Source of the DNA: JAXGYV01 sp040772045
GTDB lineage: Bacteria; Actinomycetota; Thermoleophilia; UBA2241
Length of the DNA stretch: 64,000 nt
Direction of reading: 5' to 3'
Assembly (NCBI GenBank): GCA_040772045.1
Contig: JAXGYV010000001.1
Location: forward strand, 62,001 to 126,000
Numbering within the stretch: the stretch's first letter is position 1; each line of letters opens with the position of its first letter. The notes under the pieces were generated by a model that was given only the letters and a program-made list of their open reading frames with translations, ran no database searches and had not been told where the DNA came from. Positions 1-8,512 of the stretch are shown here, one piece after another. A program made the translations under genes and the position numbers.

Positions 1-36
1 TGAAGTGGTACGCCCGTAGTAGGGTGGGGCGCCACA

Positions 37-1194
37 ATGGCTATTCGATATCTCACCGCCGGCGAATCCCACGGGCCCCAGCTCACGGCCATTCTCGAGG
101 GCTGCCCATCCGGCGTGCCGTTGAGCGCGGTAGACATAGATCGAGACTTGGCGCGGCGGCAGCTCGGTTACGGGCGCGGTGGCCGCATGCAGATCGAGCA
201 GGATCGTGTCTCCATCGTCGGCGGTGTGCGCTACGGAAAGACTACCGGCGCGCCGGTCGCTCTCACGATCGTCAATCGCGATGCAGCCGCGTGGGGCGAC
301 ACGCTCTCTCCGGAGGAAGAGGCGCAGCGTGCCGAACCCGTCCGCATACCCCGGCCCGGCCATGCCGACCTCGGTGGGGCACTTCTCTACGGTCACACGG
401 ACCTGCGCGACGTGATCGAGCGCGCCAGCGCGCGGGAGACCGCCGCGCGAGTGGCTTGTGGCGCCGTAGCACGGCGCTTGCTAGAGGAACTAGGCTGTCA
501 CGTGGTGAGCCACGTGATCGGCCTGGGCGACGTGCGCGCCGCCAGCCCGGGCGCATCGCTCAAGGCGTTCGCTCGTGTAGACGAGAACCCCGTGCGGTGT
601 CTGGATGCCGAGGCCGCACGCCGCATGCAGGCGGCTATCGATAGAGCTGCCGAACAGGGCGACACCTTGGGCGGCGTGTTCGAGGTGGTGGCCTTCGGTG
701 TGCCGAGCGGCCTCGGGAGCTATGTGCAAGCGGACCGCCGTTTGGGAGCGCGGCTGGCGGCCGCGGTGATGAGCATCCCGGCGATTAAAGGCGTGGAGCT
801 TGGTGGCGGCTTCGCCCTTACCGAGCTCCCGGGATCGCGTGTGCACGATCAGATTACGTGGCGGCCGGGTGGGGGGTACGGCCGGGTGAGCAACCGCGCC
901 GGCGGGGTCGAGGGTGGCATGAGCACGGGGGAACCAGTCGTTGTGCGTGCCGCCATGAAGCCGATCGCCACGCTGCGATCGCCTCTCGGGAGCGTCGATA
1001 TGGGCACGCACGAGGTGGTGCTCTCGCGGTTCGAACGCAGCGACGTGTGTGCGGTCCCGGCGGCCGCCGTTGTTGGAGAGGCGGCCGTGGCTTTGGTGTT
1101 GGCCGATGCCGTGGTGGAGCGCTTCGGTGATGCCTGCCTGGCGGATGTGCTCGCCGCCGTGCGCCTGTTCGGCGAGCGCATCAGAAAGGCGTAG
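37..1194 (+). CDS. aroC: Chorismate synthase
   Basis: This enzyme converts 5-enolpyruvylshikimate-3-phosphate to chorismate, the last shikimate-pathway step, using reduced FMN. The 385-residue product is full length for the family. The N-terminal GESHGP signature is at residues 9-14. The central RASARETAARVA segment and the later SNRAGGVEGGMSTGEP segment are the other conserved FMN/substrate-binding stretches. The ATG at 37 follows an AGGGTGGGG purine run. It opens a tight aroC-aroK-aroB-aroQ run. The 36 bases before it carry only stop codons (for example TAG at 17-22), probably the tail of an upstream gene outside the window. Identification is firm. Confidence 0.97.
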   Translation: MAIRYLTAGESHGPQLTAILEGCPSGVPLSAVDIDRDLARRQLGYGRGGRMQIEQDRVSIVGGVRYGKTTGAPVALTIVNRDAAAWGDTLSPEEEAQRAEPVRIPRPGHADLGGALLYGHTDLRDVIERASARETAARVACGAVARRLLEELGCHVVSHVIGLGDVRAASPGASLKAFARVDENPVRCLDAEAARRMQAAIDRAAEQGDTLGGVFEVVAFGVPSGLGSYVQADRRLGARLAAAVMSIPAIKGVELGGGFALTELPGSRVHDQITWRPGGGYGRVSNRAGGVEGGMSTGEPVVVRAAMKPIATLRSPLGSVDMGTHEVVLSRFERSDVCAVPAAAVVGEAAVALVLADAVVERFGDACLADVLAAVRLFGERIRKA

Positions 1195-1206
1195 GGCGTA
1201 GCCCCG

Positions 1207-1710
1207 GTGAACGCAGTGGCCCTCATCGGATTCATGGGCTCGGGGAAGAGCCACGTGGGCATGCTGGCGGCGGCGCTGCTGCGCGTGCCGTTCGTGGACA
1301 CCGACGCGCTGATCGCCGAGCAGCTGGGGCCTATAGAGGACATCTTCGCCGAGCGCGGGGAGGCCTTCTTCCGTTCGGTAGAGCACGACGTCTGCGTGAC
1401 CGTCCTCGAGAAGGGCATCAAGCTCCCTGGTGTGGTCTCGCTGGGCGGCGGGGCGGTCATGGACGAGGACGTTCAGCGGGCGCTCAGGCGTCTATCGCAG
1501 GTCGTGTGGCTCACGGCACCTTCGGATCTGCTCTACGAGCGGGCGACGGAGGGTGGCCGGCCGCTCGCTCGCGATCGTGCGACGTTCGACGTGCTGCTCG
1601 CGGCGCGCGAGCCGCTCTACCGGTCACTGGCAACCGCGGTGGTGGCGAACGACGGTGGCAGGTCGCTCGACGAGGTGGCTCGCGAGGTAGCTGCGCTGGC
1701 GGGAGCTTAG
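1207..1710 (+). CDS. aroK: Shikimate kinase
   Basis: It phosphorylates shikimate at the 3-hydroxyl with ATP. The 167-residue protein has a Walker A loop GFMGSGKS at residues 8-15, the acidic DTDALI shikimate-binding segment near residue 31, and the GGGAV substrate-binding turn near residue 79. A lid arginine is likely in the GGRPLARD stretch. The start is GTG, 12 bases after the aroC stop. AroB follows 8 bases after its stop, so the two are probably co-translated from one mRNA. Length and motifs are ordinary for AroK. Confidence 0.95.
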   Translation: MNAVALIGFMGSGKSHVGMLAAALLRVPFVDTDALIAEQLGPIEDIFAERGEAFFRSVEHDVCVTVLEKGIKLPGVVSLGGGAVMDEDVQRALRRLSQVVWLTAPSDLLYERATEGGRPLARDRATFDVLLAAREPLYRSLATAVVANDGGRSLDEVAREVAALAGA

Positions 1711-1718
1711 GAGTGCCC

Positions 1719-2795
1719 ATGCGTGACGTTGCCGTGCATACGTCGCAACGAGAGTATCGTGTACGGGTTGGCGAGGGGGCGCTCGCGCGAATCGGCGCGG
1801 CGGTCTGGTCGGTGAGCCCTCACGGACGCGCCCTGCTGTGCAGCGACGACAACGTAGCGCCGCTGTACGCCGACGGTGTCCGGCAGAGCCTGTCCGAAGT
1901 CGGCTACAACGTGACGTCCGTCGTAGTACCCGCCGGCGAGCGGCAGAAGACACTGGCCACCGTCCAGCGGCTGTACGACGAGTTCTACGATGCCGGCGTG
2001 CGGCGGACGGATGTGGTGGTAGCCCTCGGCGGCGGCGTGATCGGAGACATGGTGGGATTCGCCGCCGCCACCTATCTTCGCGGTGTCCGTCTTGCGCAGG
2101 TTCCCACAACCCTGCTCGCTCAGGTGGATGCATCCGTCGGCGGCAAGGTCGGCGTCGATTACCGGGATGGAAAGAATTACATTGGAACCTTCTACCAGCC
2201 GCTGCTGGTACTGGCCGATCCGCTCGTGCTAGCTACGCTGCCCCCTCGCGAGGTACGGAACGGGCTGGCGGAGGTTATCAAGTACGGACTGCTCGTGGGC
2301 GGAGATCTGTGGGCGCGTGTGCAGGGCGCGGCGCGCACGGGACAGCTCTCCGGCGATCTCATCGCGGACTGCGTGGCCGTCAAAGCCGACATCGTCGCCA
2401 GGGATGAACGAGAAGAGACGGGCGAGCGTCACCTGCTGAACTTGGGACACACGGTGGGGCATGGCATAGAGGCCGCTGGTGGATTTCACGAGTGGTCTCA
2501 CGGCGAGGCGGTTGCCCTTGGCTTGCGCGCGGCGCTCTGGCTGTCGGTGCGCCTCGCCGGTTTGGCGTCGGAGCAGGCCGAGCAGGCGAATGCCACGTTG
2601 TCGGCGGTGGGATTGCCCGAGCGGTTCCCGCGTGCGGCAGCCGATCGGGCGCTGGAACTCGTGGGGCGCGACAAGAAAGCCGGGCACAGTGGTGTGGAGT
2701 ACGTCCTCTTGCGGGCGCTGGGTCAGCCCGTCCGCGGCGTACACGTTTCCGCCGCGCTGCTGGAGGAGGTGGTGGCATGGCTTACGAGCGAATGA
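1719..2795 (+). CDS. aroB: 3-dehydroquinate synthase
   Basis: It converts DAHP to 3-dehydroquinate with NAD and a divalent metal, in the cytoplasm. The protein is about 358 residues. It contains the nucleotide-binding GGGVIGDMVGFAAATYLRG segment, the QVPTTLLAQVDASVGGK signature, and the three metal-ligand regions NGLAEVIKYG, LNLGHTVGHGIE and HGEAV. The reading frame is open further upstream, but the ATG at 1719 has an AGGAG (1709-1713) five bases away and gives the normal family N-terminus. The 3' end overlaps aroQ by 19 bases. Confidence 0.95.
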   Translation: MRDVAVHTSQREYRVRVGEGALARIGAAVWSVSPHGRALLCSDDNVAPLYADGVRQSLSEVGYNVTSVVVPAGERQKTLATVQRLYDEFYDAGVRRTDVVVALGGGVIGDMVGFAAATYLRGVRLAQVPTTLLAQVDASVGGKVGVDYRDGKNYIGTFYQPLLVLADPLVLATLPPREVRNGLAEVIKYGLLVGGDLWARVQGAARTGQLSGDLIADCVAVKADIVARDEREETGERHLLNLGHTVGHGIEAAGGFHEWSHGEAVALGLRAALWLSVRLAGLASEQAEQANATLSAVGLPERFPRAAADRALELVGRDKKAGHSGVEYVLLRALGQPVRGVHVSAALLEEVVAWLTSE

Positions 2796-3268
2796 AGACC
2801 TTGGCACTCCTGCATGGTGTGAACTTGGATATGCTGGGCCGCCGTCCACGAGAGCACTACGGGACGCTCACGCTCGGGGAGCTGGAGGACCGGGTCCGAC
2901 GCTACGCATACGACCGCGGCTTCGCCGTGCGGACGTTTCAGACCAACCACGAGGGCGTGATGGTGGATCACTTGCACCAGCTGGCGGTGTCGGATGTCGC
3001 GGCGATCATCTTCAACCCCGGTGCTTGGACGCACTACAGCTACGCTATCCGTGACGCGCTGGAAATCGTGCCCGTGCCGGTGGCGGAGGTTCACCTGTCG
3101 CAGGTGGACGAACGTGAGGAGTGGAGGCGCACGTCGGTGATCGCCGACCTCGCGGCGATCCGTATCGCCGGCAAAGGGCTGGAGGGCTACCTCGAGGCGG
3201 TGGACCGGCTGGCGCGCGAAGTAGCGGCGGAACGGGCGCCCGTCCGGGGGCTGCCGACGGATGAGTAG
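2777..3268 (+). CDS. aroQ: Type II 3-dehydroquinate dehydratase
   Basis: It dehydrates 3-dehydroquinate to 3-dehydroshikimate. The 163-residue product has the type II landmarks. The N-terminal motif LHGVNLDMLGRRPREHYG includes the lid arginine and catalytic tyrosine. FNPGAWTHYSYAIRDAL and EVHLSQVDEREEWRRTSV supply the substrate-binding Asn and catalytic His. The usual GPN is GVN here, and several flanking residues differ from the common form. The ATG at 2777 is chosen for its AGGAGG seven bases upstream; a second ATG at 2792 is possible. It overlaps aroB upstream and the M24 peptidase downstream by 8 bases, so the run is translationally coupled. Confidence 0.92.
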   Translation: MAYERMKTLALLHGVNLDMLGRRPREHYGTLTLGELEDRVRRYAYDRGFAVRTFQTNHEGVMVDHLHQLAVSDVAAIIFNPGAWTHYSYAIRDALEIVPVPVAEVHLSQVDEREEWRRTSVIADLAAIRIAGKGLEGYLEAVDRLAREVAAERAPVRGLPTDE

Positions 3269-4397
3269 CGGGCACGTAGCCGGCGGCGCGAACAGCGCGC
3301 GCGGCGGGGGCGACGCTCTTGCTTTCGCGCAACGCCGCTTGGCGAGGGCGAGGGAGCTGCTGGACGAGCTCCGGCTGGATGCGTTCCTCGTCAGCGCGCC
3401 TGCGGATGTCCGGTACCTGTCCGGGTTCCGCGGTGAAGATGCGTGGCTCGTCATCGGGCGCCACCTCGCTCTCATCTGTACCGACTCGCGCTTCTGGGAA
3501 CAGGTAGCCGAAGAGGTGCTCGAGTTTCAGCTGGAGAGGATAGAGCGGCTCGACGAGGGGGCCGTTGCCGCTCTGCAGCGCGAACTCGGCGTGCAGAGTG
3601 CCGTGGGCTTTCAAGGACACGATCTCAGCTACGCATCCTATCGGCGGCTGCGGCGGCTCCACCGTGGGCGGCTGCGCAACGCGGGCGACTCGGTGAGCCG
3701 CCTGCGTATGGTCAAGGACGCCGGCGAACTGGCCGCCGTACGACGTGCCTGCACGATCATCGAAGATGGTCTCGAGCAGGTGCTGTCGAGCGGGCTCATC
3801 GGCCGCACGGAGGCGGAGGTTGCCTGGGAACTGCGGGCGGCTCTCCACGAGCGAGGGGTACAGGATCTCGCCTTTGAGACCATCGTGGCTGCGGGAGAGC
3901 GGGGCGCTCTGGCACACGCGATCCCCGGCGATCGGGCGATCAAACCCGGCGATCTAGTGGTCATCGATGCGGGAGCGCGTGTCGACGGCTACTGCAGCGA
4001 CATTACGCGCACAGTTGCCGCGGGCGGCATCGCGAAGGCGGCGGCCGAGGTGTACCAGGTGGTCCTCGAGGCCCAGCTGGCTGGGGTGGCCGCCGTGCGG
4101 CCGGGAGTCAATGGGACTGTTGTGGACGCGGCGGCTCGTGAAGTGATTCAAGCCGCTGGCTTTGGCGAGTTCTTCGGTCACGGGACGGGTCACGGCGTAG
4201 GTCTGTGCGTGCACGAGCTGCCACGATTGGGGCGCACGGTGGGCGACGTGCTGACCGCCGGTATGGTACATACCGTCGAACCGGGCATCTATCGCGAGGG
4301 CTCGTACGGTGTACGCATCGAAGACACCGTCGTGGTGACTGACGCGGGCTGCGAGCGCCTCACTCCATCCGGTAAAGAGCTGCGCACCGTAGACTGA
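3261..4397 (+). CDS. pepQ: M24 family Xaa-Pro aminopeptidase (PepQ/YqhT-like)
   Basis: A 378-residue metallopeptidase predicted to remove N-terminal residues before proline or cleave Xaa-Pro dipeptides. An N-terminal creatinase-type domain (about residues 20-150) precedes the pita-bread catalytic domain. The five metal ligands are all visible: D236, D247 (VDGYCSDITRT), H311 (GHGTGHGVG), E340 (TVEPGIY) and E354 (RIEDTVVV). The first 18 residues are Gly/Ala/Ser-rich and not conserved, so the true start could be slightly downstream. The ATG at 3261 overlaps aroQ by 8 bases. The aroQ-pepQ-efp order is conserved in Firmicutes and many actinobacteria. Substrate preference cannot be read from sequence. 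Confidence 0.9.
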   Translation: MSSGHVAGGANSARGGGDALAFAQRRLARARELLDELRLDAFLVSAPADVRYLSGFRGEDAWLVIGRHLALICTDSRFWEQVAEEVLEFQLERIERLDEGAVAALQRELGVQSAVGFQGHDLSYASYRRLRRLHRGRLRNAGDSVSRLRMVKDAGELAAVRRACTIIEDGLEQVLSSGLIGRTEAEVAWELRAALHERGVQDLAFETIVAAGERGALAHAIPGDRAIKPGDLVVIDAGARVDGYCSDITRTVAAGGIAKAAAEVYQVVLEAQLAGVAAVRPGVNGTVVDAAAREVIQAAGFGEFFGHGTGHGVGLCVHELPRLGRTVGDVLTAGMVHTVEPGIYREGSYGVRIEDTVVVTDAGCERLTPSGKELRTVD

Positions 4398-4441
4398 AAA
4401 GGCCTCGCGGTGCTCGGACGATCGGCTACGGGGCACCTGTC

Positions 4442-4450
4442 TGGTAAAAT
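4442..4450 (+). promoter_or_regulatory. Candidate extended -10 promoter for efp
   Basis: TGGTAAAAT lies in the gap between pepQ and efp and fits the recurring G[G/C]TANNNT motif of this window. No convincing -35 is seen. The predicted transcript would start near 4457, giving a leader of about 38 bases to the efp ATG at 4495. Confidence 0.5.
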
Positions 4451-4494
4451 CGCCACTCTATCCGAGTTGATCCCCACCAATGGGGCAGGAGCGC

Positions 4495-5061
4495 ATGGCT
4501 GACGTAATTTCCACGAATCAGTTCAAGAACGGCATGGCCATCGAGGTCGACGGCGAAAGCTTTACCATTGTCGAGTTCCAACATGTGAAGCCCGGTAAGG
4601 GTGGCGCGTTTGTACGCACGAGGTTGAAGAGCATCGCCACGGGCAACGTGCTCGACCGCACGTTCAGGGCGGGCGAGAAGTTCAACCGGGTGCATACGCA
4701 GACCCGCAAAATGCAGTACCTGTACGCCACCGAGAGCGAAGTAGTGCTCATGGACGGTGAGACGTTCGAGCAGGTTTCGGTCCCGCCGGCCATGGCCGAA
4801 GCGGCTCTCAAGTGGGTCGTAGAGAACATGTCCGTTGACCTGCTGTACGTAGATAATCGGCCCTTCGCCGTGGAGCCGCCTACCTCGGTCGAGCTCGAGG
4901 TGGTTAAAGCCGAGCCAGGTTTGCGCGGCGATACCGCGCAAGGCGGCTCCAAGCCAGTCACGCTAGAGACGGGGGTTACCATTCAGGTGCCGCTGTTCAT
5001 CGAACAGGGCGAGCGCATCAAGGTAGACACGCGCAGCGGTCAGTACCTCTCGCGAGCCTAA
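4495..5061 (+). CDS. efp: Translation elongation factor P
   Basis: EF-P rescues ribosomes stalled at polyproline. The 188-residue protein has the three-domain length of the family. Domain I starts MADVISTNQFKNG and carries the exposed loop PGKGGAF with Lys35, the position that is post-translationally modified in many bacteria. The C-terminal OB domain ends in the conserved GERIKVDTRSGQYLSRA. An ATG at 4480 is in frame, but the ATG at 4495 gives the canonical N-terminus and has AGGAG at 4487-4491, although the spacing is short. It has its own predicted promoter and is followed 18 bases later by the carboxylase gene. Confidence 0.96.
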   Translation: MADVISTNQFKNGMAIEVDGESFTIVEFQHVKPGKGGAFVRTRLKSIATGNVLDRTFRAGEKFNRVHTQTRKMQYLYATESEVVLMDGETFEQVSVPPAMAEAALKWVVENMSVDLLYVDNRPFAVEPPTSVELEVVKAEPGLRGDTAQGGSKPVTLETGVTIQVPLFIEQGERIKVDTRSGQYLSRA

Positions 5062-5079
5062 CCAGCAGGAACTACCATC

Positions 5080-6924
5080 ATGCGAGCTCGCCGCATACGC
5101 ATCACCGATACTACGCTGCGCGACGGCCATCAGTCATTGTGGGCCACCCGCATGCGCACGCAAGACATGGTGCCGATCCTGGAGAGCATGGACCAGGTAG
5201 GCTTCCATTCTCTCGAGTGCTGGGGTGGAGCTACCTTCGACGCCTGCCTCTGCTACCTCGACGAAGATCCGTGGGAACGTCTGCGGGTCATCAAGAAACA
5301 CGTGAGCCGTACGCCGCTGCAGATGCTGCTCCGTGGCCAGAACCTGGTTGGGTACCGGCACTATGGGGACGACGTCGTGCGTCGCTTTGTGTTCAAGGCG
5401 GCCGAGAACGGCATCGACGTATTCCGCGTGTTCGACGCGTTGAACGACACGCGGAACTTCGAGGCCGCCGCGGCCGCCATCAAGGAGAGCGGCAAGCACT
5501 TCCAGGCGGCCGTCGTCTACACCATCTCACCAGTACACTCGCTGGATCACTACCTCGACGTGGCGCATCGGCTGGTCGATATGGGTGCCGACAGCATCTG
5601 CATCAAGGACATGGCGGCGCTGCTCTCGCCGTTCTACGCCGATCAGCTCGTGCGGCGGCTCAAGGAAGAGATCTCCGTTCCGCTCCAGTTGCACTGTCAC
5701 TACATCGGCGGGCTCGCGCCGATGACCTATCTGAAGGCCATCGAAGCCGGTATCGATGTGATCGACACGGCTACTGTGCCGCTGGCCTTCGGGAATTCGC
5801 AGCCGGCGACCGAGATGATCGTGACGGCGCTCATCGGTACCCCTTACGACACACAGCTGGACCTCGAGAAGCTCTTCCGCATGGCCAAGTATTTCGAGGG
5901 CGTGCGACGAGAAACCGGGCACGACCGTGGCGTTACCTCGTTGACGCACATGCAGGTGTATTCGCACCAGGTCCCTGGTGGCATGATCAGCAACCTCGAG
6001 AGTCAGCTCAAAGAGCAGAACGCGCTCGAGCGGTTGCCGGAGGTGCTCGAGGAGATCCCCGTTGTGCGCGCCGAGGTTGGCTTCCCTCCGCTGGTCACTC
6101 CTATGTCGCAGATCGTGGGCACGCAGGCTGTCCTCAACGTGCTTTCCGGCAAGCGGTGGCACATCGTCCCGGACGAGATGAAGGAGTACCTACGCGGCCA
6201 TTACGGCGCCGCGCCTGGCCCCGTGTCTCAGGAGATCCTCTTACGAGTTCTGGACGGCGAACAGCCCGTCGACTGCCGGCCGGCGGAGCTCATCCAGGAA
6301 ACGGTTGCCCTGTTCGAGGAGCAGATTGGGGGCCTGGCTCGCTGCGAGGAGGATGTGCTGAGCTACGCGCTGTTCCCGCAGACGGCGCGGGCGTATTTGG
6401 AACGGCACCGTCTGGGCCCCGAGTCAGATGTATTCGGCAGGCACGACCACTACATCAAGCAGTTCCCCGCCCAGGCGATGAGCGCGGCCACCGGCGACAG
6501 GGTCCAGCAGATCTTGGCGATGGTCGACGAGAGCGATGTCGACGAAGTAACCGTCGAAGAGGGCGATCTGCGGATCACGGTGCGCAAGTCCGCTGTGGGG
6601 GGCGGCCAGGAGCTATCGCCGGCGGCCGAGCCGGTCACGGCGCCTTCGCGGGCGGCCGCGGCCCCCGGCGACGAGGCAGACGGCCACCATGTAGTGCGCT
6701 CTCCGATGGTGGGCACGTTCTACCGCGCTGCGTCGCCTGGCGCGCCGCCGTTCGTCGAAGTGGGCGATCAGGTGAGCATGGGCCAAACGCTCTGTATTCT
6801 GGAGGCAATGAAGCTCATGAACGAGCTCACCGCGGATGTGGACGGCGTGATCAGGAAGATCGGGGCGCAAGATGGTCAGCCGGTGGAGTACGGTCAGATG
6901 CTGTTCGCTATCGAGACGGCGTGA
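5080..6924 (+). CDS. Fused carboxyltransferase (PycB/OadA type) and AccB-type biotin carrier protein
   Basis: A 614-residue biotin enzyme subunit. Residues about 1-280 form the HMGL-like TIM-barrel carboxyltransferase (RITDTTLRDGHQSLWATRMR at 6-25, then the LLRGQNLVGYRHY and CIKDMAALLSP segments), and about 290-465 the conserved carboxylase domain, as in pyruvate carboxylase subunit B or oxaloacetate decarboxylase alpha. From residue 473 the sequence resembles the complete AccB biotin carrier: an N-terminal ILAMVDESDVDEVTVEEGDL segment, an Ala/Pro linker, then SPMVGTFYRAASPGAPPF and the biotinylation site EAMKLMNE (Lys578). It occupies the slot between efp and nusB where accB-accC normally lie. 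No biotin carboxylase gene is present nearby, so it must use one encoded elsewhere. The net reaction (pyruvate carboxylation, oxaloacetate decarboxylation or another transfer) is not decided by sequence. Confidence 0.88.
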   Translation: MRARRIRITDTTLRDGHQSLWATRMRTQDMVPILESMDQVGFHSLECWGGATFDACLCYLDEDPWERLRVIKKHVSRTPLQMLLRGQNLVGYRHYGDDVVRRFVFKAAENGIDVFRVFDALNDTRNFEAAAAAIKESGKHFQAAVVYTISPVHSLDHYLDVAHRLVDMGADSICIKDMAALLSPFYADQLVRRLKEEISVPLQLHCHYIGGLAPMTYLKAIEAGIDVIDTATVPLAFGNSQPATEMIVTALIGTPYDTQLDLEKLFRMAKYFEGVRRETGHDRGVTSLTHMQVYSHQVPGGMISNLESQLKEQNALERLPEVLEEIPVVRAEVGFPPLVTPMSQIVGTQAVLNVLSGKRWHIVPDEMKEYLRGHYGAAPGPVSQEILLRVLDGEQPVDCRPAELIQETVALFEEQIGGLARCEEDVLSYALFPQTARAYLERHRLGPESDVFGRHDHYIKQFPAQAMSAATGDRVQQILAMVDESDVDEVTVEEGDLRITVRKSAVGGGQELSPAAEPVTAPSRAAAAPGDEADGHHVVRSPMVGTFYRAASPGAPPFVEVGDQVSMGQTLCILEAMKLMNELTADVDGVIRKIGAQDGQPVEYGQMLFAIETA

Positions 6925-6946
6925 TCGGCGAGAAAGCACGGAGGCG

Positions 6947-7369
6947 GTGACGCCCGTCCGCCCGAGTCGCAAGCGCGCGCGCCGCGATGCGCTGTTCGTC
7001 TTGTACCAGAGAGAGGTGACTGGCGAGGCGATCGCGGTTCTGCTGGACAAGCTGCGGCAGCGCGAGGGGTACAGCCCAGATCCATTTACCGTGCGGACAG
7101 TCACGGAAGTGAGCGAGGGGCTGGCGCGTATCGACACGCAGCTCAGCCGCTTCACGCGGCACTGGCCCCTTGCCCGCATCGCGCCGCTTGAGAGGAGCGC
7201 TCTGCGTCTGGGGTTCTACGAGCTGGAGCAGGACCTCACGCCGGCGGAAGTAGCCATCGACGAGGCGGTACGTCTTGTGCGGCGGTATTCGAGCGACGAG
7301 GCTGGCGCTCTGGTGAACGGAATTCTCGGCGCCGTGCTCCGCGACCTGCAAGCGAAGGAGGAAGCATGA
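6947..7369 (+). CDS. nusB: Transcription antitermination factor NusB
   Basis: NusB binds boxA RNA with NusE and supports rRNA antitermination. The 140-residue all-helical protein has the family features: an Arg-rich N-terminus followed by DALFVLYQREV, the LARIAPLERSALRLGFYEL segment, and the C-terminal TPAEVAIDEAVRLVRRYSSDEAGALVNGILGAVLRDL signature. The GTG at 6947 is preceded by GGAGG with very tight spacing. No better start occurs before the conserved region. It overlaps the next small gene by 4 bases (ATGA). Confidence 0.92.
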   Translation: MTPVRPSRKRARRDALFVLYQREVTGEAIAVLLDKLRQREGYSPDPFTVRTVTEVSEGLARIDTQLSRFTRHWPLARIAPLERSALRLGFYELEQDLTPAEVAIDEAVRLVRRYSSDEAGALVNGILGAVLRDLQAKEEA

Positions 7370-7554
7370 GCGGCGCACCGGCGAGCGATGCCGGCGAGGC
7401 AATACTGGCTACCGCGAGGCAGCTGGGCGATCTGGAAGCCCGACTGGCGGCCGCGCCCTCGGCCGAGGTGCAGTTGAGCCTCCTGGAGCGCGCCACCGAA
7501 CTCGCGGAATCGGCAGCGCGCATGCTGGAGCAGGTGGCGCGCGATACGGCATGA
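7366..7554 (+). CDS. Small helical protein, possible exonuclease VII small subunit (XseB-like)
   Basis: A 62-residue acidic, alanine-rich protein predicted to form two helices: ILATARQLGDLEARLAAAP and LLERATELAESAARMLEQVA. This pattern, the size and the position between nusB and ispA match XseB. The sequence is divergent, and no large subunit gene (xseA) lies beside it as it usually does. It overlaps nusB and ispA by 4 bases each (ATGA junctions), so it is probably a real translated gene. I call the family by position and weak similarity only. Confidence 0.5.
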   Translation: MSGAPASDAGEAILATARQLGDLEARLAAAPSAEVQLSLLERATELAESAARMLEQVARDTA

Positions 7555-8426
7555 CCAGGAACGGCTACCCGGAGCATCTCCGCTCGCTCGTCGAGGGATA
7601 CCTGGCCGAGTTGCGATTCTCCTCGCGACGGCCTGCCGACCAATTAGCGGAGGCCATGCGGTACTCGCTGCTGGCCGGTGGCAAGCGGATCCGGCCAGTG
7701 CTCACGCTGGCCGTTGCCGAGGGACTGGCGCGGCCCACGGAACCCTTGCTACCGACCGCCGCGGCGCTCGAGCTCATCCACACCTACTCCCTGATCCACG
7801 ACGATCTTCCGGCGATCGATAACGACACGCTGCGGCGAGGCAAGCCGACGTGCCACGTGGTGTATGGGGAAGACGTTGCCATTCTGGCTGGCGACGGACT
7901 GTTCGCGGAGGCGTTCGGCCTGGTGCTCGAGCGCCAGCAGGCGGAGCCGGCGCTGCTCGTGGCCGTGCTGCGCGAGATCTCCCGCGCCACGGGAGTGCGA
8001 GGGATGGTCGGCGGGCAGTACATCGACGTTACGCAGAACGGAGCGGACGAGGTAGATCTGCGCCAGCTCCACGAGATGAAGACCGGCCGTCTCATCGAGG
8101 CCGCGGTGGTGTGTGGCGCGCTGCTTTGCGAGGTGGGAGCAGACGAGATCCAGCTGTACCGGGTGGTCGCGGCCGAGATGGGCCTGCTCTTCCAGATCGT
8201 AGACGACATCCTCGACGAGGTGGGAGAAGACGCCAAGCTCGGCAAGACGGCCGGCAAGGATGCGCGCGCCGGCAAGGCCACGTACACCACGAGGTTCGGC
8301 CTGCGCCGTGCGCGCGAGCTGGCGGCGGAGAGCCACACGCGCGCCGTGGAGCGACTGGCCGTCCTGCCGGGCCAGCCACGGGCGTTGCGAGCCATCGCCG
8401 AGTACATCTACCGGCGCGATCAGTAG
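7551..8426 (+). CDS. ispA: Polyprenyl (farnesyl/geranylgeranyl) diphosphate synthase
   Basis: It condenses IPP with allylic diphosphates to make short-chain prenyl diphosphates that feed UppS and other isoprenoid routes. The 291-residue protein has GGKRIRP near residue 43. The first aspartate-rich motif DDLPAIDND begins at residue 84. The chain-length region is typical of IspA-type enzymes. The second aspartate motif is QIVDDILDE, and the conserved GKTAGKDARAGKATY segment follows. The start ATG overlaps the upstream stop by 4 bases. Whether the product is C15 or C20 is not certain. Confidence 0.93.
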   Translation: MTRNGYPEHLRSLVEGYLAELRFSSRRPADQLAEAMRYSLLAGGKRIRPVLTLAVAEGLARPTEPLLPTAAALELIHTYSLIHDDLPAIDNDTLRRGKPTCHVVYGEDVAILAGDGLFAEAFGLVLERQQAEPALLVAVLREISRATGVRGMVGGQYIDVTQNGADEVDLRQLHEMKTGRLIEAAVVCGALLCEVGADEIQLYRVVAAEMGLLFQIVDDILDEVGEDAKLGKTAGKDARAGKATYTTRFGLRRARELAAESHTRAVERLAVLPGQPRALRAIAEYIYRRDQ

Positions 8427-8512
8427 AGGTCGGCAGTGTGCAGGTGTCGCGCTGCCGCCCGTGGGGCGTCAGCCGAAGGCGGCGCGGGGGCTCCGAGCGC
8501 TGACCGAGGCGG

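Noticed and set aside
1..36. A gene fragment at the left edge
   Set aside because: Only 36 bases with stops in the frames; it may be the tail of an upstream gene but nothing can be identified.
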